Positions 1 to 7,363 are shown, numbered from the stretch's first letter. The stretch: DNA of 19,614 nt from CAYINU01 sp964364855 (GCA_964364855.1 CAYINU010000028.1:1-19614); one strand, 5' to 3'. The notes: generated from the letters alone by a model not told the origin. Numbers and translations: made by a program.

Positions 1-363
<363 letters not shown>

Positions 364-484
364 TCTGGTTATCCATATTACTCAAAAAAAAGAAAAAGAC
401 TCGCACTGAATTATTAGGCTTGTTATTTAGTTTTCAAGTTGAAGTCGGCTTGACGCCGCCCTGAAGTTAACATCAGGAGAGACG
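364..484 (-). promoter_or_regulatory. rRNA leader with boxA-like antitermination element
   Basis: About 115 bases separate the predicted transcription start (near 478) from mature 16S. On the minus strand, 421-439 reads ACTTGAAAACTAAATAACA. This resembles the boxA-type sequence (CTTTGAAAACT...) found in rRNA leaders of Bacillus and other bacteria, where NusB/NusE load for antitermination. A run of A/T lies just before the 16S start. A small GC hairpin (CGGC/GCCG) lies upstream of the boxA-like element. The leader position and boxA resemblance are seen directly; the function is inferred. Confidence 0.5.
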
Positions 485-514
485 ATAGTAATGGAGTCGC
501 AAGGGCTGTGTCAA
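485..514 (-). promoter_or_regulatory. sigma70-type promoter of the rRNA operon
   Basis: On the minus strand a perfect -35 TTGACA (509-514) is followed by an 18-base spacer and a -10 TACTAT (485-490). Transcription would start near 478, about 115 bases before 16S. The -35 hexamer contains the TGA stop codon (511-513) of the upstream heptosyltransferase gene, so the coding region ends inside the promoter. It is the best match to the consensus in this short gap and lies in the expected place. Confidence 0.75.
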
Positions 515-1512
515 TAGATATTTCGCAAAATGTCGAGAACATCTCCTACTTGAACCTCCCGCATACACGCCACACCAAACGGGCAGGCAAAGGCCAATGA
601 GTGACGGTGCGCCGTAGGGTGATAACAGGGTGAGCAAAACGTCTGTGCCTGCAATCCATGGGCGCCGGGAATGGGGGGTAAGAATTCGGTTTTTTGCGTA
701 GGCCCAAATAGACCGATCACGGGCGTATATTGAGAAAGGCCCAAATACAATGCAAGCGAATCATTGCTCACCAAAGCCGTACAATGACGCAACCAGATGG
801 CCAATGCGGGGATAGACAATAGTCCCATGCCATTGTGCACACGGTCGGTACCGGATAGACCCAATTGTTGCCATTCCCGGGCATCCGCTGAATCTCCGAC
901 CAATAGGATTTGGGTATCCGGATCACCAGCCAACACCGCTTCTATAAGAAGTGGGAAGTACGGCCATCGTTTGGTCGTCATGCTCGAATACGCATTCCGT
1001 CCGCCAAAAGGCGCCAGGGCAATCCATTTCCCAGGTGGAGGGACAAAGTGATCAGTAGGCAAAAAAGTCGGGCGTTGAACACCCATGGGCTGACCGGTTA
1101 TCAACGTGGCAACGGCCGCATACCGTTCCCACATCGACGAATAGGCCAAAAAATCGACGTCTCGGGTCAAAACGACACCCCGCTGAAAAAAGCCAACACG
1201 TTCCGGGATGCCCAACCCCTTCGCCCATCTGGAAAACCAGGCATTGCGGTGCAAGATCACCGCGTGGGTATAACGGCGTCGCCAAATGAGATAGCTCATC
1301 CACAACAACCGCAACGGATTTCGCGATATGCGATAGACCGCGTTAACCGCCGGGTTGCCACGAACCAGGCATTCGCCACCCCGACCCTCCACCACCCAAC
1401 CGATCTGCGCACCCGTTTGGCGTTGGAGTGCGGTGATATAGCCCGACGACTGCAAAATGTCTCCGAGGCTCGCAAGTTGGATGATGAGGATGCGTTTAGG
1501 CGGGGCTGGCAT
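511..1512 (-). CDS. Glycosyltransferase family 9 (LPS heptosyltransferase-like)
   Basis: This 333-residue protein resembles ADP-heptose:LPS heptosyltransferases (GT9), cytoplasmic enzymes that add heptose to the LPS inner core. It opens with the family's N-terminal strand and loop (KRILIIQLASLGDIL). Near residue 270 it has the second-domain donor-site segment (SNDSLALYLG, then PVIGLFGPT). It ends with the Cys-rich tail typical of the family (CSPCY...CPFGVACM). The chosen ATG at 1510-1512 begins MPAPPKRIL and overlaps the 3' end of tyrA by 17 bases. A longer in-frame start at 1554 would add 14 residues not expected in the family. The gene is the last of a minus-strand run and its stop lies in the -35 of the rRNA promoter. 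The exact sugar donor and acceptor cannot be told from sequence. Confidence 0.85.
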   Translation of the reverse strand: MPAPPKRILIIQLASLGDILQSSGYITALQRQTGAQIGWVVEGRGGECLVRGNPAVNAVYRISRNPLRLLWMSYLIWRRRYTHAVILHRNAWFSRWAKGLGIPERVGFFQRGVVLTRDVDFLAYSSMWERYAAVATLITGQPMGVQRPTFLPTDHFVPPPGKWIALAPFGGRNAYSSMTTKRWPYFPLLIEAVLAGDPDTQILLVGDSADAREWQQLGLSGTDRVHNGMGLLSIPALAIWLRHCTALVSNDSLALYLGLSQYTPVIGLFGPTQKTEFLPPIPGAHGLQAQTFCSPCYHPTAHRHSLAFACPFGVACMREVQVGDVLDILRNIY

Positions 1513-2371
1513 CTTTGAAAGACTTCGCCGTTTTGAGCATGGCTTCCAGCGCATCCCAATTTTTTTCCTTTATTATCTGAATCAGGAGCGCATCTCTTTG
1601 ATGCAATGCTTCCAAGCTTTTTAATATGTTTTCACTATTATATTGGGCAATTTGGACCCCCCAGTCCGGGTCACTTCCGGCACGACGAATGGTTTCAAAA
1701 AACCCAGGCCCCGCCGTCTTGCATATCTCCTCAGCATCTTCGCTTCTTGCAACATTTTCTGTGTACAGGGTATTTCGGATATAAGGCACATGAGACATCA
1801 CCGCTACTAACCTGTCATGGTCCGCCGCAAACATGCGAGCGGGTTGAAATCCCAGATCCGCAATCCATTTTACAAAATGCTCGAAGCGACTATCTTTAAT
1901 TGGCACCACTATATAAGGACGCTTTTCAACCGATACCGCTTTGGCGTTTGCGAACCCCGTCTTTTCCGACCCGGCCATGGGGTGGCCCCAAATCACGGTG
2001 TGATCTTCCCGGATTTTGCGCTTGTCCAATTCGGCGATTAATTTTTCTTTCACGCTGGCCACATCGGTGATGACCATCGGGTGAGTGAAATGGGCAGAAA
2101 CGGCCTCAACCATAGGCACGACCTGCGGGATGGGTACACAGATGATGGCCAGATCGATGGGCGCGGTGATGTCGGATAACCGGGTTGTGGCTTGTTCAAA
2201 TAAGCCCGATGCCATCGCCTCATCCACGGTTTCCTGACGCCTGGCCAAGGCATACAGTTTGGTATCCGGAAAAATGTCGCGGATACGATAGGCCAGCGCG
2301 CCACCGATCAAGCCGAGGCCGACAATTAAGACATGATCAAAATGTGGCGTTTTCATCTCCGTATCGGGCAT
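1496..2371 (-). CDS. tyrA: Prephenate dehydrogenase
   Basis: This 291-residue enzyme performs NAD(P)-dependent oxidative decarboxylation of prephenate to 4-hydroxyphenylpyruvate, the committed step to tyrosine. It has an N-terminal Rossmann motif GLGLIGG (18-24), a D-V-A-S-V-K stretch (103-108), and the active-site motif HPMAGSE with the catalytic His at 130. It also has SHVPY (193-197) and an Arg near 229 in TIRRAGSDP, matching the substrate-binding Arg of the family. Most relatives have SHLPH, so Tyr197 replaces a conserved His. The ATG at 2371 directly abuts the stop codon of the ATPase gene (TAAATG). Its Shine-Dalgarno (GGAGAGGG, five bases upstream) lies inside the ATPase's last codons. 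A second in-frame ATG at 2356 has no usable spacing. aroH lies just beyond the ATPase, so both tyrosine-branch steps are clustered. Confidence 0.93.
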   Translation of the reverse strand: MPDTEMKTPHFDHVLIVGLGLIGGALAYRIRDIFPDTKLYALARRQETVDEAMASGLFEQATTRLSDITAPIDLAIICVPIPQVVPMVEAVSAHFTHPMVITDVASVKEKLIAELDKRKIREDHTVIWGHPMAGSEKTGFANAKAVSVEKRPYIVVPIKDSRFEHFVKWIADLGFQPARMFAADHDRLVAVMSHVPYIRNTLYTENVARSEDAEEICKTAGPGFFETIRRAGSDPDWGVQIAQYNSENILKSLEALHQRDALLIQIIKEKNWDALEAMLKTAKSFKDASPA

Positions 2372-3511
2372 TTATCCCTCTCCAAACTCCGTTTTTAACC
2401 AGATTTCAAATAAGGGGTCATCAAATACAACTTTGCCCTTCGCTGTTCCTTCATCCAGAATCTGCCTGTCTTTGAGCGCCTTGAACGCGCTGGCTAAAGC
2501 AGCTCCGCTCGGTATTTCAAATTTTTGCAAGAGATCTTTGGCAAAAACCTGTGCCTTCGACTGGGCAGCAAGACGCAAGGCCCGTTGTTGAATAGAGGTC
2601 AATGTATTGAGCAAGGTTTGGTAGGCGTAAGCATTTTGGCGAACAATGGTTTTTAGTATGTCATCTACTTCTTCTTGGCCCACTTTTTTGACCCCTTGGG
2701 CCACCAAATGAAAACCTGCCATTTGGACGTAATTGGGGCTATCTTGAACACATGCCCTTAGATATTGAATGGCCGATTTTTCAGCCGTAATGCCCACTTG
2801 CTCAAATCGCTGTATAACCCAATCGGTAAATTCTGGACCAAATGCGGGAAATTCGATCGGTTGGCAGGATCGATAAAAGGGTCTCGAAGCGTTATTGATC
2901 ATGTCATAGATCATGCTTTGCCGCGAACCCGTAAATAAAAAGACAGTGTTTTTTAATTGCTGCATATGGGTCCGCAAAGTAGCTTCCAACCATCCGCCAT
3001 CCTCAAGCTCGGCTACCTTTTGAAACTCATCAATCACGACAATAACCTGATCATCCAAAGAGGCTAGGCTCGCCAGAACATCCTGTATAGCTTCCTTAAT
3101 ATCCGTCTGCGCAGAAACGTTGGTAGAGAGCCCCCAAATGGGCTGTCCGACATCATCAATCTCCATTGAAAGCTTCCATTTTAATCGAGGAATGTTCTCA
3201 ATCCATTTCTTTAGGCGAGCCCTCCAAGAGGTTTTTTTTCTGAACGAGCGAAGTATTTGATGCAAAAAATCACGGTGAGAAGTCACATTGAAAATATCAA
3301 CAAATAGGCCGCTTCTGTTCTGAGCCTCTTTTTCATTTAGCAAGTTGAGTGCGAAAGATGTTTTTCCAAATCGTCTAGGACCGATTAGGACAGAGTGGAT
3401 GCGGCTATCTAATAGCTGGCCAACATAGTTGGATAGCTCCGGTCTTTCCAGATAGTAACGGCCTTCTACCGGATCGCCAAATTGGAAGGGGTTCTTTTTT
3501 ACTTTTGCCAT
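2372..3511 (-). CDS. Archaeal-type AAA ATPase with C-terminal winged-helix-like region
   Basis: This 379-residue protein belongs to the archaeal-type P-loop ATPases related to the MNS/STAND group. It opens with the family's NPFQFGDPVEGRYYLERPEL segment. Walker A is GPRRFGKTS (44-52), Walker B is VIVVIDEFQ (Asp161, Glu162), and the sensor-like segment FLFTGSRQSM is at 191-200. The last 80 or so residues look like a winged helix. The cellular role of these genes is mostly unknown; they often occur in several copies per genome and move between genomes. The gene is A+T-richer than its neighbours: 3241-3300 has 21 G or C, against 33 in 6421-6480 of lysS. It splits aroH from tyrA, has its own promoter 7 bases before the ATG, and has no clear Shine-Dalgarno. 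I read it as a cargo gene inserted into a tyrosine-pathway operon. Confidence 0.85.
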   Translation of the reverse strand: MAKVKKNPFQFGDPVEGRYYLERPELSNYVGQLLDSRIHSVLIGPRRFGKTSFALNLLNEKEAQNRSGLFVDIFNVTSHRDFLHQILRSFRKKTSWRARLKKWIENIPRLKWKLSMEIDDVGQPIWGLSTNVSAQTDIKEAIQDVLASLASLDDQVIVVIDEFQKVAELEDGGWLEATLRTHMQQLKNTVFLFTGSRQSMIYDMINNASRPFYRSCQPIEFPAFGPEFTDWVIQRFEQVGITAEKSAIQYLRACVQDSPNYVQMAGFHLVAQGVKKVGQEEVDDILKTIVRQNAYAYQTLLNTLTSIQQRALRLAAQSKAQVFAKDLLQKFEIPSGAALASAFKALKDRQILDEGTAKGKVVFDDPLFEIWLKTEFGEG

Positions 3512-3549
3512 CTTTCAATTTGTAACAGAGTTATTACCCATTGGCAAGC
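3495..3549. repeat. 55-bp direct repeat, copy A (promoter plus start of the ATPase gene)
   Basis: This copy matches 3597-3651 at about 49 of 55 positions by eye, without gaps. On the minus strand it contains a -35, a 17-base spacer, a -10 and the ATPase start codon followed by codons for A-K-V-K. The other copy begins 102 bases away. Confidence 0.9.
3519..3547 (-). promoter_or_regulatory. Leaderless promoter of the ATPase gene
   Basis: The minus strand reads TTGCCA (-35, 3542-3547), a 17-base spacer and TACAAA (-10, 3519-3524). The ATPase ATG follows after only seven bases, so transcription should start at or next to the A of the ATG. Both hexamers and the spacing are kept exactly in the upstream repeat copy, which supports function. 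No Shine-Dalgarno is present at a usable distance. Confidence 0.6.
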
Positions 3550-3565
3550 AAAAAAACCAATTTTC

Positions 3566-3613
3566 TTATTGCTGATAATCCCGGGAAAATGGGAAATTTT
3601 TTACTTTTTCCAT
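3566..3613 (-). other. 15-codon mini-ORF in the duplicated leader (remnant of an ATPase paralogue?)
   Basis: Starting at the ATG in repeat copy B, the minus strand encodes MEKVKNFPFSRDYQQ and then a stop. The first nine residues parallel the ATPase N-terminus (MAKVKKNPF), after which similarity ends. The ATG is seven bases from a -10 hexamer, as in the ATPase gene. It may be the stump of a deleted tandem copy of the ATPase gene, or a short upstream ORF; the sequence alone does not decide. Confidence 0.4.
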
Positions 3614-3651
3614 CTTTTAATTTGTAACAAACTTATTAGTCATTGGCAAGC
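3597..3651. repeat. 55-bp direct repeat, copy B (upstream duplicate)
   Basis: This copy is gap-free against 3495-3549 with about six mismatches. It keeps TTGCCA (3644-3649), a 17-base spacer, TACAAA (3621-3626) and an ATG (3611-3613) seven bases further on. It begins 14 bases after the aroH stop codon, so this is where the A+T-rich segment starts. Confidence 0.9.
3621..3649 (-). promoter_or_regulatory. Duplicate leaderless promoter in repeat copy B
   Basis: TTGCCA, a 17-base spacer and TACAAA on the minus strand match the ATPase promoter element for element. It would produce a transcript beginning at the mini-ORF ATG (3613) and continuing through the ATPase gene. Confidence 0.5.
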
Positions 3652-3665
3652 GAAAAACGGAAGCG

Positions 3666-4028
3666 CTACTTTTGATGGTCCGGCCGGAGTCGGATGGCCT
3701 CGCGTAGATAGACATGTTTGATCTGGGATTGGGGTTTGTCGGTATTGACGTGAATCAGGATACGCAGACAGCTGCCCAAGGCGCCAGGGACAGGAATCTC
3801 ATTCAGACAAAATAAGGCGGTGTTGGTCAGTTCCAAATCACGGGCAGCTTTGGCCGGAAACTCAGCATTCAGATCCGGTGTCACCGAAAAAAAGATGGAC
3901 GCTATATTGGCCGGATCGACCTGGTTGGCCCACATCATTTCCCGCAGCAGCTCGGTGGTCGCGCCTAAAAGGGCAGGACTGGTATTGGCTTCGACAATAG
4001 TTGCACCCCTAATTCCCCGCAAAGACAC
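3666..4028 (-). CDS. aroH: Chorismate mutase, AroH type
   Basis: This 120-residue protein is a monofunctional AroH-class chorismate mutase, which converts chorismate to prephenate in the cytoplasm and is known in Bacillus as a trimer. The B. subtilis active-site residues all have counterparts: Arg7 (LRGIRGA), Cys74 and Glu77 (FCLNEIPV), Arg89 (CLRIL), Tyr107 (HVYL) and Arg115 (RLRPD). FSVTPDLNAEFPAKAAR matches the family core. I chose the GTG at 4028-4026 because AGGAG lies seven bases upstream and the protein then starts exactly where the family does. An upstream TTG at 4055 lacks such a site. The start overlaps the 3' end of birA by 20 bases. With tyrA downstream it supplies the chorismate-to-hydroxyphenylpyruvate steps, though the ATPase gene now separates them. 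Confidence 0.93.
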   Translation of the reverse strand: MSLRGIRGATIVEANTSPALLGATTELLREMMWANQVDPANIASIFFSVTPDLNAEFPAKAARDLELTNTALFCLNEIPVPGALGSCLRILIHVNTDKPQSQIKHVYLREAIRLRPDHQK

Positions 4029-4548
4029 GATCAATCTCCTGTGTAAGGCCGGCAATAAACGGCCATTTGGGATACGTCTTTCCGCTCACTTGAAAAAGTG
4101 ACGTTGCAACCAAGGACAAGGGTTCGGGAAAGGCAGACTGGTTAAGGTTCAAACCAATGCCGATAATAACATATTTGTCCCCGTGGGCGAACGGCTTGAA
4201 CGTCTCCACCAGCACACCGGCCAGCTTACGCCCCTCCAACAACACGTCATTGGGCCATTCGGTCTCGGTGGCCAGCCCAGAAATGGCCGTCACCACCCGA
4301 CTCACCAAGGCACCGATTTTGAGTGTGAAATCAGGTATACGAGACGCCTCGGCAATATCCGATGACACGTACGTGTAGTATAACCCATCCGGGGTGTCGG
4401 AATACCAAACCCGATCTGAGCGTCCGCGGCCACGCGTTTGTGTCGCTGATACAATAACAGCGTCCGTCACCGATGGCCGATCTGCGATCAGCCTTTTGGC
4501 AACATCGTTTGTTGAATCTACAGTCGGATAGAAATGGTATTCTCGCAT
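4009..4548 (-). CDS. birA: Biotin--[acetyl-CoA-carboxylase] ligase, catalytic domain only
   Basis: This 179-residue biotin protein ligase activates biotin to biotinyl-AMP and attaches it to the biotin carboxyl carrier protein of acetyl-CoA carboxylase. Visible motifs are DSTN (11-14), the biotinyl-AMP loop around RGRGRSDRVW (39-48), EWPNDVLLEGRKLAGVLVE (97-115, with Lys108) and GIGLNLN (130-136). There is no N-terminal DNA-binding helix-turn-helix, so it is not a repressor. It ends soon after the catalytic domain and lacks most of the usual C-terminal SH3-like domain, which makes it short for the family. It starts divergently from the fabZ-lpxA gene. The aroH start lies inside its 3' end, suggesting coupled translation. 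Confidence 0.92.
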   Translation of the reverse strand: MREYHFYPTVDSTNDVAKRLIADRPSVTDAVIVSATQTRGRGRSDRVWYSDTPDGLYYTYVSSDIAEASRIPDFTLKIGALVSRVVTAISGLATETEWPNDVLLEGRKLAGVLVETFKPFAHGDKYVIIGIGLNLNQSAFPEPLSLVATSLFQVSGKTYPKWPFIAGLTQEIDRVFAGN

Positions 4549-4557
4549 GCCTTATTC

Positions 4558-4587
4558 TTTACAGATTCTGGTATCGGCCAGTATCGT
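4558..4587 (+). promoter_or_regulatory. Possible promoter for the fabZ-lpxA/lysS unit
   Basis: In the 66-base divergent gap, TTTACA (4558-4563) and TATCGT (4582-4587) lie 18 bases apart. They would start transcription near 4594, just before the Shine-Dalgarno. The -10 is a mediocre match, so this is tentative. Confidence 0.35.
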
Positions 4588-4614
4588 TTGATCACGTTTT
4601 TTGAGGAGGCGCCG

Positions 4615-5850
4615 TTGAAAAGGCCCGAGCTAACATCCAAACTGAATCTCTTACCGTCACCCATTCTAATCGACAAGTTACTCCAGGTGGAAGACGGGTA
4701 TTTGGTCGCCATCAAAAACGTCAGCCGCAGCGAACCGTGGTTCGCTAACGCGGGTCATACCTCCCAACCCTTCCCATCCGCCATGCTCATCGAGGCAATG
4801 GCCCAGGCCGGTACGCTGTTGCTCAGTCAAAACAGCGCGTGGGAGGGTTATCAAGTCTATTTCACCCAGGCAGATAACGTGCGGTTTTTGGGCCACGCCT
4901 TTCCCGGCGATCAGCTCCGGCTGGAAATTGAGTTGCGCAATACCTCTGGCGAACATGCGAATCTGATCGGTCGCGGCCTAGTAGACGGACGCACCATCTG
5001 CGAAGCGCAATTGGGCTTTTCTATGACGGCCAAACCGTCCCGACCCCAAATCCATCCCACCGCTTCCGTTCACCCCAGCGCGCAGCTGGGTAAAGATGTC
5101 GTGGTTGGGCCTTACTCGATTATCGGAGAAAACGTCATCATTGGTGATCGCACCATCATCGAAGCCCATGTTTTTATCGAAAAATGGACCCAGATCGGTG
5201 AGGATTGTCATATTTATTTCGGTTGCGTTATCGGTTCCCAGGCCCAGGACGTAAAGTATCAGGGCGAAAAAAGCTGGGTGGTCATCGGTGATCGCAATGA
5301 AATCCGCGAATATGTCACCATCAATCGATCGACAGGAAACAACACCGTCACACAAATCGGGTCAGATAATATTTTGCTCACCAGTGTGCATATTGGGCAC
5401 AATTGTGTGCTGGGTAACCGCATCATCATGGCCAATTTGGTTAGCGTCGGCGGCCACACCCAAATCGGTGACCGCGTCGTCATCGGCGGCATGGCTGGCA
5501 TCCACCAGCATCTGCGCATCGGCCGTGGTGCCATGGTTGGGGGATTGTCCCGGTTAAACCAGGACGTTCCCTCCTTTACGCTATGTGAGGGAAACCCCGC
5601 CTATGCGAGAGGCTTGAATGTGGTCGGGATCAAGCGTTCGGGGGCCGGCATGGCCACTTTAAAAGAACTCAAAACCATTTATAAGCTGGTGTTTCGATCG
5701 GAGATGAACTTGAGCCAAGCATTGGAAGCCATTCAAGAAACCAAACCCGTTTCGGCGGAAGCTCACGAAATGATGGCCTTTTTGTCCGCACCATCCACCC
5801 GTGGCATCGTCAAAAAACACATCGACAGTGAAGAATTCGGAGACCAGTAA
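4615..5850 (+). CDS. lpxA: FabZ-like hotdog domain fused to UDP-GlcNAc acyltransferase LpxA
   Basis: This 411-residue two-domain protein has a FabZ-type hotdog domain at about 14-137, then a complete LpxA from about 145. LpxA transfers a 3-hydroxyacyl chain from ACP to UDP-GlcNAc, the first step of lipid A synthesis. The LpxA part shows left-handed beta-helix hexapeptides, the catalytic His262 in HIGHNC, the acyl-site segment GNPAYARGLN and the helical tail ending STRGIVK. In the FabZ part, ungapped alignment with known FabZ puts Ala46 where the catalytic His belongs. The HFPxxPxxPG motif is lost, although Glu60 (IEAMAQ) remains. The domain may therefore bind acyl-ACP without dehydrating it. 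I chose the TTG at 4615 because GAGGAGG ends five bases upstream. An ATG at 4534 lies inside divergent birA. The stop overlaps the lysS start (TAATG). Confidence 0.9.
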   Translation: MKRPELTSKLNLLPSPILIDKLLQVEDGYLVAIKNVSRSEPWFANAGHTSQPFPSAMLIEAMAQAGTLLLSQNSAWEGYQVYFTQADNVRFLGHAFPGDQLRLEIELRNTSGEHANLIGRGLVDGRTICEAQLGFSMTAKPSRPQIHPTASVHPSAQLGKDVVVGPYSIIGENVIIGDRTIIEAHVFIEKWTQIGEDCHIYFGCVIGSQAQDVKYQGEKSWVVIGDRNEIREYVTINRSTGNNTVTQIGSDNILLTSVHIGHNCVLGNRIIMANLVSVGGHTQIGDRVVIGGMAGIHQHLRIGRGAMVGGLSRLNQDVPSFTLCEGNPAYARGLNVVGIKRSGAGMATLKELKTIYKLVFRSEMNLSQALEAIQETKPVSAEAHEMMAFLSAPSTRGIVKKHIDSEEFGDQ

Positions 5851-7340
5851 TGGACCCCAACGCCGCTGCTCCCATCGACCATGTGTCCCAAACCGAAGCC
5901 GAAGTCCGAAAATCCAAGCTGACACAATACCGCGCAGACGGCATTCAACCGTTTGCCTATCGCTTCGACCGCACGCACATGATCGCGCAAGTGTTGTCGG
6001 CGTATGAAGGTCTGACCGGGGAAGATAAATCCGAAACGCCCCTTACGGTTGCGGGGCGCATCATCGCCAAACGAGGTCACGGAAAAGCATTTTTCGGTAA
6101 CATCTTAGACGATTCGGCCGGCATGCAATTTTATGCCACCGTCAATCAACTAGGCGAAGCCGCTTATGAGAAGCTGTTGCACCTGGACGTCGGGGATTTC
6201 GTCGGACTCACCGGCCATGCCTTTCGCACCAAACGTGGGGAACTGTCTCTTGCCGTTGAAGACTTTACTCTGTTGACCAAATCTCTCCATCCGTTTCCCG
6301 AAAAGTACCACGGCCTGCAAGACAAGGAGCTTCGCTACCGCCAACGCTACGTCGATCTCATCGCCAATCCGGAAGTAAAAGCGGTCTTTAAAACCCGTAG
6401 CCGGGTCATCCACGAAATCCGCCGATTTTTGCACGACGCGGGGTTTATGGAAGTGGAAACCCCGGTGCTGCAATCCATCTACGGAGGCGCATCCGCACGG
6501 CCGTTCAAAACCTTCCACAACGAATTGGAACAAAACTTGTATTTGCGAATTTCCTTGGAGCTGCCCCTCAAGCGCCTGATCGTCGGCGGCTTTGAAAAGC
6601 TGTTTGAAATCGGACGGGTATTTCGAAACGAGGGCGTATCCTTTAAACACAACCCCGAATATACGCTCCTGGAACTCTATCAGGCTTATGCCGACTACAA
6701 TGATGTGATGGCTCTCACCGAGAAACTGATCTCGTCTCTGGTCCACCACATCAACGGGTCTTATGAGTTGGCTTTCCAAGGCACCCTGCTCAATTTTGAG
6801 CCACCGTTTCGCCGCATGACGATGCAAACCGCCCTGGCAGAGTATGCGGGTGTGCAAGACTTGTCGGTAGAGAATCTCAAAACCCGATCCCGAGCGCTGG
6901 GCCTAGATATTACCGGCATCAGTCATCGTGGCGAATTGATCAATTACATTTACGACAAGGCTGTCGAACCCCATCTGATACAACCGACCTTTATTACGGA
7001 TTACCCTTGGGAGACGTCCCCGCTCGCCAAGCGCAGCCGATCCAATCCCGATTTGGTCGAGCGATTCGAGCTGATTGTGAACAAAATGGAAATCGCCAAC
7101 GCGTTTTCTGAGCTCAACGATCCCATTGACCAATATGATCGGTTTATGGACCAGGTCAAAGCCCGTGAAGAAGGCCATGACGAAGCGCACTTGATGGACG
7201 AGGATTACGTAACTGCCCTGGAGTACGGTATGCCACCTACTGGTGGGTTGGGCATGGGCATCGACCGCATCGTGATGCTGCTCACTGACTCGCCTTCGAT
7301 CCGTGACGTTCTGCTCTTCCCCCATATGAAAGATAAATAG
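5850..7340 (+). CDS. lysS: Lysyl-tRNA synthetase, class II
   Basis: This 496-residue cytoplasmic enzyme charges tRNA-Lys. An N-terminal OB-fold anticodon-binding domain (about 45-155, including VAGRIIAKRGHGKAFF) precedes the class II core. The core has motif 1 around RYRQRYVDLI and the following helix, motif 2 as FRNEGVSFKHNPEYTLLELYQAYADY, and motif 3 as GGLGMGIDRIVMLLTDSPSIRDVLLFP. The length is normal for bacterial LysS. The ATG overlaps the lpxA stop by one base (TAATG), so translation is probably coupled; GGAG lies about seven bases upstream. Only 40 bases separate its stop from secD. Nothing looks altered or truncated. Confidence 0.97.
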   Translation: MDPNAAAPIDHVSQTEAEVRKSKLTQYRADGIQPFAYRFDRTHMIAQVLSAYEGLTGEDKSETPLTVAGRIIAKRGHGKAFFGNILDDSAGMQFYATVNQLGEAAYEKLLHLDVGDFVGLTGHAFRTKRGELSLAVEDFTLLTKSLHPFPEKYHGLQDKELRYRQRYVDLIANPEVKAVFKTRSRVIHEIRRFLHDAGFMEVETPVLQSIYGGASARPFKTFHNELEQNLYLRISLELPLKRLIVGGFEKLFEIGRVFRNEGVSFKHNPEYTLLELYQAYADYNDVMALTEKLISSLVHHINGSYELAFQGTLLNFEPPFRRMTMQTALAEYAGVQDLSVENLKTRSRALGLDITGISHRGELINYIYDKAVEPHLIQPTFITDYPWETSPLAKRSRSNPDLVERFELIVNKMEIANAFSELNDPIDQYDRFMDQVKAREEGHDEAHLMDEDYVTALEYGMPPTGGLGMGIDRIVMLLTDSPSIRDVLLFPHMKDK

Positions 7341-7363
7341 TGTTGTTTCTTCATTCCATACAT

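Noticed and set aside
910..1518. Plus-strand 202-residue ORF antisense to the heptosyltransferase
   Set aside because: It is a shadow frame opposite a gene with clear GT9 motifs, and its composition is not protein-like.
3495..3651. CRISPR-like repeat pair
   Set aside because: There are only two copies, 55 bp long with six mismatches, and each contains a promoter and a start codon. There are no spacers of uniform length and no cas genes.
2372..3665. Transposon or integron boundaries around the ATPase gene
   Set aside because: I found no terminal inverted repeats, target-site duplication, transposase or integrase. The insertion idea rests on composition and operon disruption only.
3482..3721. 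Plus-strand 79-residue ORF over the repeat region
   Set aside because: It reads the two direct-repeat copies in the opposite sense (the repeated L/IFYF..ICN..HWQAK pattern), has no start signal, and runs into aroH antisense.
4549..4585. Leaderless promoter for birA (TAAAGA seven bases before the ATG)
   Set aside because: The spacing fits the pattern, but the -10 matches only three of six bases and no -35 is visible at 16-18 bases.
4534..4614. ATG start at 4534 for the FabZ-LpxA gene
   Set aside because: It overlaps the divergent birA start and adds 27 residues without similarity. TTG at 4615 has a strong Shine-Dalgarno at five bases.
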